Of a stretch of 29,647 bases of DNA, positions 16,021 to 24,769 are shown in pieces (position 1 is the first letter of the stretch; each line of letters opens with the position of its first letter). The DNA is from JBBDXA01 sp040902585 (GTDB taxonomy: Bacteria; Planctomycetota; Phycisphaerae; Phycisphaerales; Phycisphaeraceae), in the NCBI GenBank assembly GCA_040902585.1, contig JBBDXA010000122.1, positions 1 to 29,647 of the forward strand, in the 5' to 3' direction. The notes beneath the pieces are model-generated. The model did no database searches. It saw only the letters and a program-made list of their open reading frames with translations, and was not told the origin of the DNA. The position numbers and the translations under genes were made by a program.

Positions 16021-16788
16021 TCAGGCCAGTGGGCGGCGGCGACGCGCCAGGCCGGCCGCGCCGACGAGTCCGAGCATGGCGGTGGCGGGCTCGGGAACAA
16101 CGGTCAGCGCCAGGGTCGGGGCTCCGCCGGTGGTGCTTTCGTGCGAGTGGAACACCAGGTTCGGACTGCCGCCGGCGTTGGTGCCGATGCGGCGAAGGAC
16201 CAGGGTAGCTACCCCGTTGGTGTCGGCGTTGAGGAAGCTCAGAAGGGCCGCGCTGGAGAGGGAGACCACGGTGCCGGGGACGTCGGTGCTGAGGATGGTG
16301 ATCGTTCCCAGCGAGGTGACATCAGCGTTGATGAGGTTGATGCCGCTGCCGGTGTTGTTGGCGGGTGCGTTGGCCCAGGTGATTTCGTTGACGGGATTGT
16401 CGTCCGCGCCGCCGTTGCCTTCGACCCAGAATTCACCGGCGTGGCCGTCGTCGAGGCCGAGCACTTCGACGGTGAAGGTGTTCGGCGTGTTGTTGGTCGC
16501 AACGGTGAACGAGAGCATGGCTTCCGCCAAAGCCACGCCGTTAGTCGACGCCAGATCAAAGCGGACGTACCCCTTGCGGGCAAAGTTGTCAGCCGTGGGG
16601 CCGTTCTTGAGAACGATGGTGCCGGTGTTGCCGAAGTTCTGGTTGTTGGGGCTGCCCTGCACAAAGGCATCGGCGCCCAGGCCCTCGGCCGTGGTGATGG
16701 TCAGGGCCTGCGCGGGGGCGGCCAAAAGACCGGCTGCACCGATGGCGATGGCGAGAGTGATCGACCGACTGATGTTGAGGCATGTCAT
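16021..16788 (-). CDS. PEP-CTERM protein with DNRLRE/CBM96-like domain
   Basis: A 255-residue exported protein. A signal peptide ends at about residue 28 (AQA). The body (GADAFVQGSPNNQNFGNTGTI, then RKGYVRFDLAS) matches the DNRLRE/CBM96 family, beta-sandwich domains often attached to polysaccharide-related surface proteins. The C-terminus VVPEPATAMLGLVGAAGLARRRR is a PEP-CTERM sorting signal: the PEP motif, a hydrophobic helix and an Arg cluster, recognised by an exosortase that is not encoded in this window. The mature protein probably goes to the extracellular matrix. GGAGAA lies six bases upstream of the ATG at 16788. A degenerate 9-bp repeat array lies 120-190 bases upstream. Confidence 0.87.
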   Translation of the reverse strand: MTCLNISRSITLAIAIGAAGLLAAPAQALTITTAEGLGADAFVQGSPNNQNFGNTGTIVLKNGPTADNFARKGYVRFDLASTNGVALAEAMLSFTVATNNTPNTFTVEVLGLDDGHAGEFWVEGNGGADDNPVNEITWANAPANNTGSGINLINADVTSLGTITILSTDVPGTVVSLSSAALLSFLNADTNGVATLVLRRIGTNAGGSPNLVFHSHESTTGGAPTLALTVVPEPATAMLGLVGAAGLARRRRPLA

Positions 16789-16909
16789 GAGACGTTCTCC
16801 AGAAAGGGATTTGAGAAACGACGCCGGACCAGACGAGAGGACCGAAAGAGCCGTAACTGATTGGAGTTTACTGCCGAGGCACCGGATTACCAAGGATCAA
16901 TCGTCAGGA

Positions 16910-16976
16910 GTGCTACAAGCGCAAAGGACAGCCGCTACAGACGTCACAGTCGTTACAAGTGATACAGGTGTTACAA
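16910..16976. repeat. Degenerate 9-bp tandem array ending in ACA(A/G)
   Basis: Six consecutive nonamers at 16923-16976 each end in ACAG or ACAA: AAAGGACAG, CCGCTACAG, ACGTCACAG, TCGTTACAA, GTGATACAG, GTGTTACAA. A seventh, GTGCTACAA, lies at 16910-16918 after a 4-base shift. The array sits between the ends of kbl and the PEP-CTERM gene, about 120-190 bases upstream of the latter. It could be a regulator-binding array or simply a decayed repeat. Confidence 0.6.
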
Positions 16977-17039
16977 CGGGAGCGATCGCCACGCGCGAGA
17001 GAAAAGCCGCGTGACAGGTCGCCCGTCAGACGTGGAAAT

Positions 17040-18284
17040 TCAAATGCCCAAGTCTTTCTTCACCGCTGCGAACGCCTCCAGCGCGAAGGCCAGATCTTTC
17101 TCGCTGTGACCCGCCGAGACCTGCACACGGATGCGGGCCTTGCCCTGCGGCACCACCGGGTAACTGAAGCCGATGACATAGACGCCCTTTTGCAGCATGG
17201 CGTCGGCGAACTTCGTCGCCAAAGCTGCGTCGCCGAGCATGATGGGCACGATCGGATGCTCGCCGGGCAGGATGTTGAACCCGCGAGCGGTGAGGCCTTG
17301 GCGGAACATCGTCGTGTTCTTCATGAGCGTGTCGCGGCGCTCGGTCGAAGCCATGAGCATTTCCAGGCACGCGAGTGAAGCACCGGCGATGACCGGGGCG
17401 AGCGTGTTGGAAAAGAGATAAGGCCGGGAGCGCTGGCGCAGGAGATCGATGATCTCGCGCCGGCCGCTGGTGTACCCGCCTGATGCGCCGCCGAGGGCTT
17501 TGCCGAGGGTGCCGGTGATGATGTCGATGCGGTCCATCACGTGATGATGTTCGTGCGTGCCCCGGCCGGTCCTGCCCATGAAACCCACGGCATGGGAGTC
17601 ATCGACCATCACCAGGGCGTTGTACTTCTCCGCGAGATCGCAGACGCCGGGCAGGTTGGCGATGAAGCCGTCCATGGAGAAGACGCCGTCGGTGGCGATC
17701 ATTTTGAAGCGGGCACCGGGGGGGGCGGCATGGGGACTTGAAGTCCCCATGCCGGAGGTTTCGCGCAACTTGGCTTCGAGGTCCGCCATGTCGTTGTTTT
17801 TGTATCGAAAGCGCTGGGCCTTGCAGAGGCGCACGCCGTCGATGATGGAGGCGTGGTTCAGTTCATCGGAAATGATGGCGTCTTCCGCGGCGAGCAGCGT
17901 TTCGAACAAGCCGCCGTTGGCATCGAAACAGGAGGAGTAGAGGATCGTGTCCTCGGTGCCCAGGAATTCGCTGATTTTCGCTTCTAACTGTTTGTGTAGT
18001 GCCTGGGTGCCGCAGATGAAGCGGACGGAGGAGAGGCCGTAGCCCCAGCGATCGAGGGCGGCATGGGCTGCTTTGACGAGATCGGGGTGATCGGCCAGGC
18101 CGAGGTAGTTGTTGGCGCACATGTTGAGTACCGAGGCGGGGGTACTTGAAGTACCCCCGCCGGGGGACGCGACTTGAATATGCGCTTCCTGCGGCGTGGT
18201 GATCACGCGCTCAGCCTTCCACGTGCCGGCCTCGCGGATGGCGGTGAGCTGCGCGTTCAAATGATTCTTAAAGTCGCCGTACAT
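17040..18284 (-). CDS. kbl: Glycine C-acetyltransferase (2-amino-3-ketobutyrate CoA ligase)
   Basis: A 414-residue PLP enzyme that converts 2-amino-3-ketobutyrate and CoA to glycine and acetyl-CoA in the cytoplasm. It aligns over its length with E. coli Kbl as I recall it: CANNYLGLADHPDL, SSVRFICGTQ, LYSSCFDANGGLFETLL, DELNHASIIDGVRLC, MVDDSHAVGF, and TGTLGKALGGASGGY with the PLP lysine at 262. E. coli has Lys244; the 18 extra residues come from two in-frame insertions near residues 41-50 and 176-190, each encoded by a 27-bp palindrome. AAGGA precedes the ATG at 18284. tdh, encoding the preceding step, lies 61 bases upstream, so the two form an operon. Both insertions fall where loops are expected, so activity is probably kept. 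Confidence 0.95.
   Translation of the reverse strand: MYGDFKNHLNAQLTAIREAGTWKAERVITTPQEAHIQVASPGGGTSSTPASVLNMCANNYLGLADHPDLVKAAHAALDRWGYGLSSVRFICGTQALHKQLEAKISEFLGTEDTILYSSCFDANGGLFETLLAAEDAIISDELNHASIIDGVRLCKAQRFRYKNNDMADLEAKLRETSGMGTSSPHAAPPGARFKMIATDGVFSMDGFIANLPGVCDLAEKYNALVMVDDSHAVGFMGRTGRGTHEHHHVMDRIDIITGTLGKALGGASGGYTSGRREIIDLLRQRSRPYLFSNTLAPVIAGASLACLEMLMASTERRDTLMKNTTMFRQGLTARGFNILPGEHPIVPIMLGDAALATKFADAMLQKGVYVIGFSYPVVPQGKARIRVQVSAGHSEKDLAFALEAFAAVKKDLGI
17727..17753. repeat. 27-bp perfect palindrome inside kbl (copy 1)
   Basis: The sequence is GGC-ATGGGG-ACTTGAAGT-CCCCAT-GCC, with arms of 13 bases around G17740. On the coding strand it encodes GMGTSSPHA, part of a stretch absent from E. 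coli Kbl. It shares the outer GGC/GCC and the central ACTTGAAGT with the copy at 18135-18161. Confidence 0.85.
18135..18161. repeat. 27-bp perfect palindrome inside kbl (copy 2)
   Basis: The sequence is GGC-GGGGGT-ACTTGAAGT-ACCCCC-GCC, with 13-base arms around G18148. It encodes GGGTSSTPA near the N-terminus of Kbl, again in a segment with no counterpart in the E. coli protein. Confidence 0.85.
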
Positions 18285-18345
18285 GCTGAATCCTTGTCAC
18301 TTCGAGCGCCGCGGACGGGTGCACCTTCGTTGCGACCGCTAATCG

Positions 18346-19386
<1,041 letters not shown>

Positions 19387-19447
19387 GGCGTAATTATTGT
19401 CGCTTTAAGGATAAAATCAAGCGGGGGGAGGAGCTTTCAGCCATAAG

Positions 19448-19554
19448 CTATCAGCTATCAGCTATCAGGCGCCGAAAGTCTGCGATCGCCGCTGGGTTCA
19501 ATCCTGATCTTGCTGAAGGCTGATAGCTGATAGCTGATAGCTGATAGCTGATAG
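19448..19554. repeat. Inverted arrays of the heptamer CTGATAG
   Basis: Three tandem copies of CTATCAG (19448-19468) face five tandem copies of CTGATAG (19520-19554), separated by 51 bases. The transcript could fold into a long stem. It lies between the CPBP gene's stop and tdh's start, both on the minus strand, so it could end or attenuate the CPBP transcript, although no T-run follows. Confidence 0.85.
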
Positions 19555-19560
19555 CTTCGC

Positions 19561-20430
19561 TCAACCGGCCGCCTCTTTCTGGATCGCGATCGCCAGGCCG
19601 ATGTTGGCGAGGTTGAAGAGCATGTGCAGCAGGATGCCGGGCAGGAGTGAGCCGTGCCGTTCGTAGAGCCAGCCGAGGATGATGCCCAGGGCGAAGAGAC
19701 CAGGCAGCGCCTGCCACTGAACGATGCCCGCGTGAATGGCGCAGAAGATCGCCCCGCTGACGACGATCATCACCCAGCGCATGCGGTAGTGCGTGGCTTC
19801 CTGGAGGGCGGTCTGCACGAGGCCGCGGAAGATGATCTCTTCCATGATCGGCGCGACGAGCAGTGCGGAGGTGACCATCAGCGTGATGGCGACGGGATCG
19901 AGCACTTCCATCATCTCCCTGAGCATGCCGTGCGCGATCGGGTCAGGCTTCTCCGCCTGCATCAGCGTGGCCAGCAGCATGAACACGGCGTTGACGCCCA
20001 TGACAATCGGCATCGCCGCGAGCAGACTCAGCCCGCCTGCCGCCAGCTCCTTGCCCGGCTTACGCGGCAAAAGTCCCAGCGCGCGGATGCCGCCTTGTGT
20101 CGAACTTACGCGGAAGATCAGATACGCCAGCACCGGGCCCTGCGTCAGCAACTGACCTGCAAGGCGCATCCAACCCGCCTGCACAGGCGTCAGCTCCTCC
20201 GGCGGCAAGGGCCAGCCGAACGCGCGATATGCCAACGGCAACAGAACCACCGCGCTGCCGATCATCAGCAGCAGGCCGACGAAAATGTCCATCGGTTGAA
20301 GGCCCGCATTGCGACGGGGCGCATCATCCAGCGCATCAGAACGCAACCGTGACCGGCAGAAGTAGAGCGCCGTCATCCCCGCGGCCCACGCGATCGCCAC
20401 GCCAGGCATCATGTCGATGGCATCCTGCAT
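19561..20430 (-). CDS. CPBP family intramembrane metalloprotease
   Basis: A 289-residue membrane protein with about eight hydrophobic segments. The CPBP (CAAX protease and bacteriocin-processing, Abi) motifs are intact: EEIIFRG with Glu197, Glu198 and Arg202, then IFCAIH with His233, and HMLFNLANI with His269 and Asn273. Family members are glutamate-type intramembrane proteases; in bacteria most have unknown substrates. I chose the ATG at 20430, at the start of a predicted helix. The open frame further upstream runs into the 35-bp inverted repeat and is not coding; an ATG at 20412 is an alternative. The CLC gene is divergently transcribed from the other side of that repeat. Confidence 0.88.
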   Translation of the reverse strand: MQDAIDMMPGVAIAWAAGMTALYFCRSRLRSDALDDAPRRNAGLQPMDIFVGLLLMIGSAVVLLPLAYRAFGWPLPPEELTPVQAGWMRLAGQLLTQGPVLAYLIFRVSSTQGGIRALGLLPRKPGKELAAGGLSLLAAMPIVMGVNAVFMLLATLMQAEKPDPIAHGMLREMMEVLDPVAITLMVTSALLVAPIMEEIIFRGLVQTALQEATHYRMRWVMIVVSGAIFCAIHAGIVQWQALPGLFALGIILGWLYERHGSLLPGILLHMLFNLANIGLAIAIQKEAAG

Positions 20431-20464
20431 CGATGCATCGTAGCGGAGCCGCCCTGTCGCAGCC

Positions 20465-20576
20465 CAAGCCCGATGGCGAGTCCGCGAGCCGTCGGGGTAC
20501 TCGGTGTCCTGGGTCCAGAGTCCTGAGTCCTGAGCAAGACATACCCCGACGGCTCGCGGACTCGCCATCGGGCTTG
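20465..20576. repeat. Perfect 35-bp inverted repeat with 42-base loop
   Basis: The arms at 20465-20499 (starting CAAGCCCGATGGCGAG) and 20542-20576 are exact complements. The 42-base loop contains tandem AGTCCTG units. It fills much of the divergent gap between the CPBP and CLC genes. A second, partial copy begins at 29625, which shows that it is a dispersed family rather than a local operator. Confidence 0.92.
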
Positions 20577-20663
20577 AAGGTCACAGTGCGTGGCAACCAA
20601 CTGATCACTGAAGAAGCCAACCATTCGCCCAGCCTCGCCGCACGTGCTACCCTTTTCGACGCG

Positions 20664-22676
20664 ATGGCCCTGAAAAAACTGCTTGCCAAATGGGGATTGT
20701 GGCCCGACACCGGCGCCAAGGCGGTCGGTCGCGGCATCGCCCATGCCGCGATGGTCGGCGTCGTCGCGGGACTGGGCGCGATCGTGTTTCATCTCCTGTG
20801 CATCAGCGTTGCACACTTCAGCCTCGGCTTCCTCGTGGGCTACGAAGCCGGCGGCCCCACCAATGAAATGGAATATGAAGATGTCTTCGGCGACGGCGGG
20901 CATCGCGAAGAGCCGCGCATCGCGACGCCTGTCAACCCTTCATCGAATGATAACGGGGCAACACTCGCCGGTGCCGGCAGCGAACCTTCAACATCAGCCG
21001 CGACCAGCGGACACTCCTCTAACATCCTGCCCTGGATGCTCCTGATCGTCCCCACCGTTGGCGGCCTGCTCAGCGGTTTCATCGTCTATCGCTTCAGCCC
21101 TGAGTCCAGCGGACACGGCACCGATGCCGCCATCCACGCCTTTCATCACAACCAGGGCCGCATCGGCGGACGCGTGCCCCTGGTCAAAATGATCAGCTCC
21201 GCGCTCACCCTCGGCACCGGCGGCTCAGGCGGACGCGAAGGGCCCATCTCGCAAATCGGCGCGGGCTTCGGCTCCTGGATGGCGACGCGGCTCCAACTTT
21301 CAGACACCGATCGGCGCATCCTCATGACCGCGGGACTGGGCGCAGGCATCGGCGCGATCTTCCATGCTCCCCTGGCGGGCGCGATGTTTGCCGTCGAGGT
21401 GCTTTACCGCGATCCGGAGTTTGAAGCGGAGGCCCTCATCCCCGCCTTCATCGCCACGACGGTTGCCTACTGCGTGTTCTGCCTGGCGTTCGGATTCAAG
21501 CAGCTCTTCACCATTCCAGCCGGGCTGGCGTTTGATAATCCGCTGCTGCTCCTGCCCCTGACCGTGCTGGCGGTCACGATGCTGGTGGCGGCGTGGATGT
21601 ATGTGAAGACGCTTTTCGCCGTCGAGCATGCGTTCAAGAAGGTGAAGATCGCCCCGCACTTCAAGCCCGCGATCGGCGCGTTTCTCACCGGCTGCGTCGG
21701 CGTCGCCCTCTACTTCGCCTTCACATCAGCAGGCCCCGCCACCCAGCTGGACGCCCTCTCGGTCATGGGCATCGGCTACGGCTACCTCCAGAAAGTCCTG
21801 CATCCGGAGAACCTGAGCTTCCTCATCATCACCGTCCTGCTCGTCGTGGGCTTCGGCAAGATTCTCACCACGTCACTGACGATCGGGTCAGGCGGTTCGG
21901 CCGGCACCTTCGGCCCGTGCATGGTCATCGGCGGGACCCTCGGCGCGGTCGTCGGTATTTTCTTCCACTACCTCATGCCCGGCGTCGTCAGCCAGACCGA
22001 GATCGCCGTCTTCCCCATCGTCGGCATGGCTGCCTTCTTCGCCGCCGCCGCCAACACCCCGCTCGCCGCCTTGCTCATTGTCACCGAAGTCACCGGCGGC
22101 TACCAGCTCCTCCTGCCCGCCATGTGGGTCTGCGCGATCGCCTACATCATGAGTCGCGGCTGGACGCTTTACCCCACGCAGGTCCCCACCCGACTCGAGT
22201 CGCCCGCCCATCGCGATGACTTCATCATCGATGTCCTCAAAGGCCTGACCATCCGCAAAGCTCTCACCGACACCCATCGCAAGTTCATCACCGTCAACCT
22301 CGACATGCCTTTGCCGCAGCTTGCGCGGCTCATCACCAGCACCACGCAGCTTTCCTTCCCCGTCGTCGATGATGAAGAAAAATACTACGGCCTGTTCAGC
22401 CTTCAGGACATCCGCCAGTTCATGTACACCGGCGATGTCGGCGAACTCGCCGTCGCGCAGGACCTGGCGACGGCCGGCCTGGAGCCGCTGACGCTCAGCA
22501 TGGACCTGTCCACGGCTATGACGCGTTTTGCGCAGGGCCGATTCGAAGAGCTGCCCGTGATCGATGCGGAGCGACCGGACAAGATCATCGGCATGCTGCG
22601 AAGACAGGATGTCATCGCGGTGTATGAGAAACGACTGCTGGAAGTGCGCACGGCTCCTGTGCCGAGCGAAGGCTGA
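20664..22676 (+). CDS. CLC family chloride channel/transporter with CBS domains
   Basis: A 670-residue membrane protein of the CLC family. The selectivity motifs are present: GHGTDAAI near 150-157 (in place of GSGIP), GREGP at 190-194 with the gating Glu192, and GSGGSAGTFGP around 408-418. The Glu/Arg of FAVEVLYRD near 245 is also present. A hydrophilic stretch at about 61-120, rich in Ser, Asn and Glu, separates the first helix from the rest. The C-terminal 130 residues (FITVNLDMP...FPVVDD...FEELPVIDAERPDKIIGMLRRQDVI) form a CBS pair that usually senses nucleotides. It may act as a channel or a Cl-/H+ exchanger; the gating glutamate fits either. The ATG at 20664 has no clear ribosome binding site. 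Confidence 0.93.
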   Translation: MALKKLLAKWGLWPDTGAKAVGRGIAHAAMVGVVAGLGAIVFHLLCISVAHFSLGFLVGYEAGGPTNEMEYEDVFGDGGHREEPRIATPVNPSSNDNGATLAGAGSEPSTSAATSGHSSNILPWMLLIVPTVGGLLSGFIVYRFSPESSGHGTDAAIHAFHHNQGRIGGRVPLVKMISSALTLGTGGSGGREGPISQIGAGFGSWMATRLQLSDTDRRILMTAGLGAGIGAIFHAPLAGAMFAVEVLYRDPEFEAEALIPAFIATTVAYCVFCLAFGFKQLFTIPAGLAFDNPLLLLPLTVLAVTMLVAAWMYVKTLFAVEHAFKKVKIAPHFKPAIGAFLTGCVGVALYFAFTSAGPATQLDALSVMGIGYGYLQKVLHPENLSFLIITVLLVVGFGKILTTSLTIGSGGSAGTFGPCMVIGGTLGAVVGIFFHYLMPGVVSQTEIAVFPIVGMAAFFAAAANTPLAALLIVTEVTGGYQLLLPAMWVCAIAYIMSRGWTLYPTQVPTRLESPAHRDDFIIDVLKGLTIRKALTDTHRKFITVNLDMPLPQLARLITSTTQLSFPVVDDEEKYYGLFSLQDIRQFMYTGDVGELAVAQDLATAGLEPLTLSMDLSTAMTRFAQGRFEELPVIDAERPDKIIGMLRRQDVIAVYEKRLLEVRTAPVPSEG

Positions 22677-22677
22677 G

Positions 22678-22808
22678 AGCACCATCCCGAAAGGGTGGTG
22701 CTATTGGCGAACGTACACCTGTTGCGATGGCGGCTCAAGGGGCGACGGAAGTGTATTGATGGACGTACGCGAGTAGCACCACCCTGTTTCCGGGGGCGGG
22801 ATGGTGCT
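22678..22808. repeat. 97-bp palindrome-spacer repeat (one spacer, two palindromes)
   Basis: AGCACCATCCC-gaa-AGGGTGGTGCT-type palindromes occur at 22678-22702 and 22775-22808 (the second with a longer loop), separated by a 72-base spacer. The spacer is nearly the same as those in the array at 24444-24767. It begins two bases after the CLC stop codon, so it forms the 3' end of the CLC transcript. Confidence 0.9.
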
Positions 22809-22881
22809 CCCGCATTCGGAGAATCTGTAAGCCTGCTTTCCGGCATCGCATTGAGCGGTCGGTCTATTCGAGTGATTTTTT

Positions 22882-22909
22882 TTGAGAAGTGAATCTGCTA
22901 AGGTATCCT
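22882..22909 (+). promoter_or_regulatory. Possible promoter of the PEP-CTERM gene
   Basis: TTGAGA at 22882-22887 and TATCCT at 22904-22909 are 16 bases apart, just after a run of eight T. Transcription would start about 75 bases before the gene. The -10 element is a weak match, so this is a suggestion only. Nothing else is recognisable in 22809-22989. Confidence 0.3.
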
Positions 22910-22989
22910 GCTCTTTGTTCCAGCATTCTTCGTTTTCCCCGCTTTACAACCCCCGGCCGAGCCATCGGTCCAACCCAAGGAGATTCGGT

Positions 22990-24375
22990 ATGACTCGTTC
23001 GCCATCGTTACGCATCGTCGCCGCGTTCGCGGCCCTTCTAACCCTCGCGGCAGGCGCGACCACAGCCAAGGCCATCTCGGTGACCGTGGCGGACTATCGC
23101 AATGACTTCCATGTCGGGGCTGCGGTGGGCCAGAGCGGCACCTTCGCCGACGGCTGGTCTTACCAGTGGAACGCACCCAGCAGTTGGAACGGCACCTCGA
23201 CGACAGCCGGCAACGGCAACACCGGCGCGATCAGCAGCGTCGCCGATTTTGAACTGCTGCGCTGGAGCGGCACGTCGTGGCGGCCTGATGGTGATGACAA
23301 CAACGCCAACGGCTTGCCTGCCGCTTTTCTGACTCTGAACTCAACCGGCGGCCATCCCGGTCGCGGCACCACCCAGGCCGACGGCACTGTCGCCAATAAT
23401 CAGAACCGTTATGCCATCGCCGCGTACACGGTGGCCGAAGGCGGACGCTACTACATCACCGATGCGTTCTATCAGAACACCAACCTCGGCGCGGGCAACG
23501 GTCAGGATGTGCGCATCAGCGTCAACGGCAACGCGCCGGTCTTCACGCTTCTCCTTCCTGACAACGCCACCCGCCCGATCAACACCTTCGTGGGTGACCT
23601 CAGCGCAGGCGACACGATCTATGTTGCCTTCGGCCCCAACGGGAGCGATGGCTCCGATGGATTCGCGCACGACTTCACCGTCACCAAGAGCATCGGTGAT
23701 TTCAAAGTCGTTGCCGACTATCGCGACGACTACCAAACCGGCGGACCGGCTGCGGGCTGGGAGTATCTCTGGAACGCTCCGAGCCAGTGGGACGGTGCCA
23801 CGACCCCTGCGGGCAACGGCAACACGGGACCCATCGGCGATCCGACTTTCTATGCTTCGCTGAATCCCGTCGGCGCGCAGTACCGCCCGGACAACGACAC
23901 CAACAGCGCCAACGGCCTGCCCGCCGCGTTTCTCCAGTTGACCTCCGTCGGCGGACATCCCGGCCGCGGCTCCACCCAGGCGGACGGCACGGTCGCCAAC
24001 ACCCTCGACCGCTACGCCATTGCCGCGTTCACGGTCACGGAGGACGGCGAGTACGCCATCACTGACAGCTTCGTCAATTCCATTGACACCGCTGGCACCG
24101 GCGGACACATCTTCATCCACGTCAACAACAACGCCCCGCTCTACTTCCGCGACTTCGCCGCCACCGCTGCTAACATCAGCTTCGACCTGCTGCTGGGTCA
24201 ACTCAACGCCGGCGACACGATCTACGTCGGCATTGGACCGAACGGATCCGACGGCAGCGACAGCTTCAACTGGGACTTCTCCATCGCCCAGCTCCCCATC
24301 CCTGAGCCGGCGACCGTTTCGCTTCTGCTCATGAGCGTCCTGGGTCTGGGCCGCCGTCAGAGGCGAGCCGCCTGA
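22990..24375 (+). CDS. PEP-CTERM protein with two tandem domains
   Basis: A 461-residue exported protein. A signal peptide ends near AKA (residue 30). Two homologous domains of about 200 residues follow, each beginning VADYR(N/D)D and containing YxWNAPSxW, AGNGNTG, NGLPAAFLxL, GGHPGRG(T/S)TQADGTVAN, RYAIAA(Y/F)TV, LxAGDTIYV and GPNGSDGSD. The C-terminus PIPEPATVSLLLMSVLGLGRRQRR is a PEP-CTERM sorting signal for exosortase. I do not recognise the domain; the strand-rich pattern and Asn/Asp-rich loops suggest a sugar-binding beta-sandwich. AAGGAG lies seven bases before the ATG at 22990. The gene ends in a good terminator and is flanked on both sides by 97-bp repeat units. Confidence 0.88.
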   Translation: MTRSPSLRIVAAFAALLTLAAGATTAKAISVTVADYRNDFHVGAAVGQSGTFADGWSYQWNAPSSWNGTSTTAGNGNTGAISSVADFELLRWSGTSWRPDGDDNNANGLPAAFLTLNSTGGHPGRGTTQADGTVANNQNRYAIAAYTVAEGGRYYITDAFYQNTNLGAGNGQDVRISVNGNAPVFTLLLPDNATRPINTFVGDLSAGDTIYVAFGPNGSDGSDGFAHDFTVTKSIGDFKVVADYRDDYQTGGPAAGWEYLWNAPSQWDGATTPAGNGNTGPIGDPTFYASLNPVGAQYRPDNDTNSANGLPAAFLQLTSVGGHPGRGSTQADGTVANTLDRYAIAAFTVTEDGEYAITDSFVNSIDTAGTGGHIFIHVNNNAPLYFRDFAATAANISFDLLLGQLNAGDTIYVGIGPNGSDGSDSFNWDFSIAQLPIPEPATVSLLLMSVLGLGRRQRRAA

Positions 24376-24406
24376 TCGACGATGTGGCAACCTGTGAAAC
24401 CACGCG

Positions 24407-24433
24407 AACCCCGGCCCTGTGCCGGGGTTTTTT
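24407..24433 (+). terminator. Intrinsic terminator of the PEP-CTERM gene
   Basis: AACCCCGGC at 24407-24415 pairs with GCCGGGGTT at 24421-24429 around a 5-base loop, and T residues continue to 24433. It lies 31 bases after the stop codon. Confidence 0.9.
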
Positions 24434-24443
24434 CATCTCCGGG

Positions 24444-24767
24444 AGCACCATCCCGACAGGGTGGTGCTATTGGCGAACGAATACCTGTTGCGATGGCTGC
24501 TCAAGGGACGACGCAAGTGTTTTGATGGACGTACGCCAGTAGCACCATCCCGAAAGGGTGGTGCTATTGGCGAACGAATACCTGTTGCGATGGCGGCTCA
24601 AGGAACGACGGAAGTGTATTGATGGACGTGCGCCAATAGCACCACTCTGTCGGGATGGTGCTCCCGGCGAACGAATACCTGTTGCGATGGCTGCCAAAGT
24701 GCGACGGAAGTGTTTTGATGGACGTACGCCAGTAGCACCACCCTGTTTCCGGGGGCGGGATGGTGCT
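24444..24767. repeat. 97-bp palindrome-spacer array (four palindromes, three spacers)
   Basis: Palindromes at 24444-24468, 24541-24565, 24638-24662 and 24734-24767 have starts 97, 97 and 96 bases apart. They are separated by spacers of about 72 bases that are nearly identical to one another (GGCGAACGAATACCTGTTGC...GATGGACGT). Most spacers also have complementary ends: ATTGGCGAACG at the left and CGTGCGCCAAT or a variant at the right. Because the spacers are conserved, this is not a CRISPR. It lies between the terminator of the PEP-CTERM gene and the stop codon of the convergent membrane protein gene. Confidence 0.92.
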
Positions 24768-24769
24768 CC

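Noticed and set aside
24444..24767. CRISPR-like array of palindromic units with regular spacing
   Set aside because: The sequences between the palindromes are nearly identical, whereas CRISPR spacers differ. There are no cas genes in the window.
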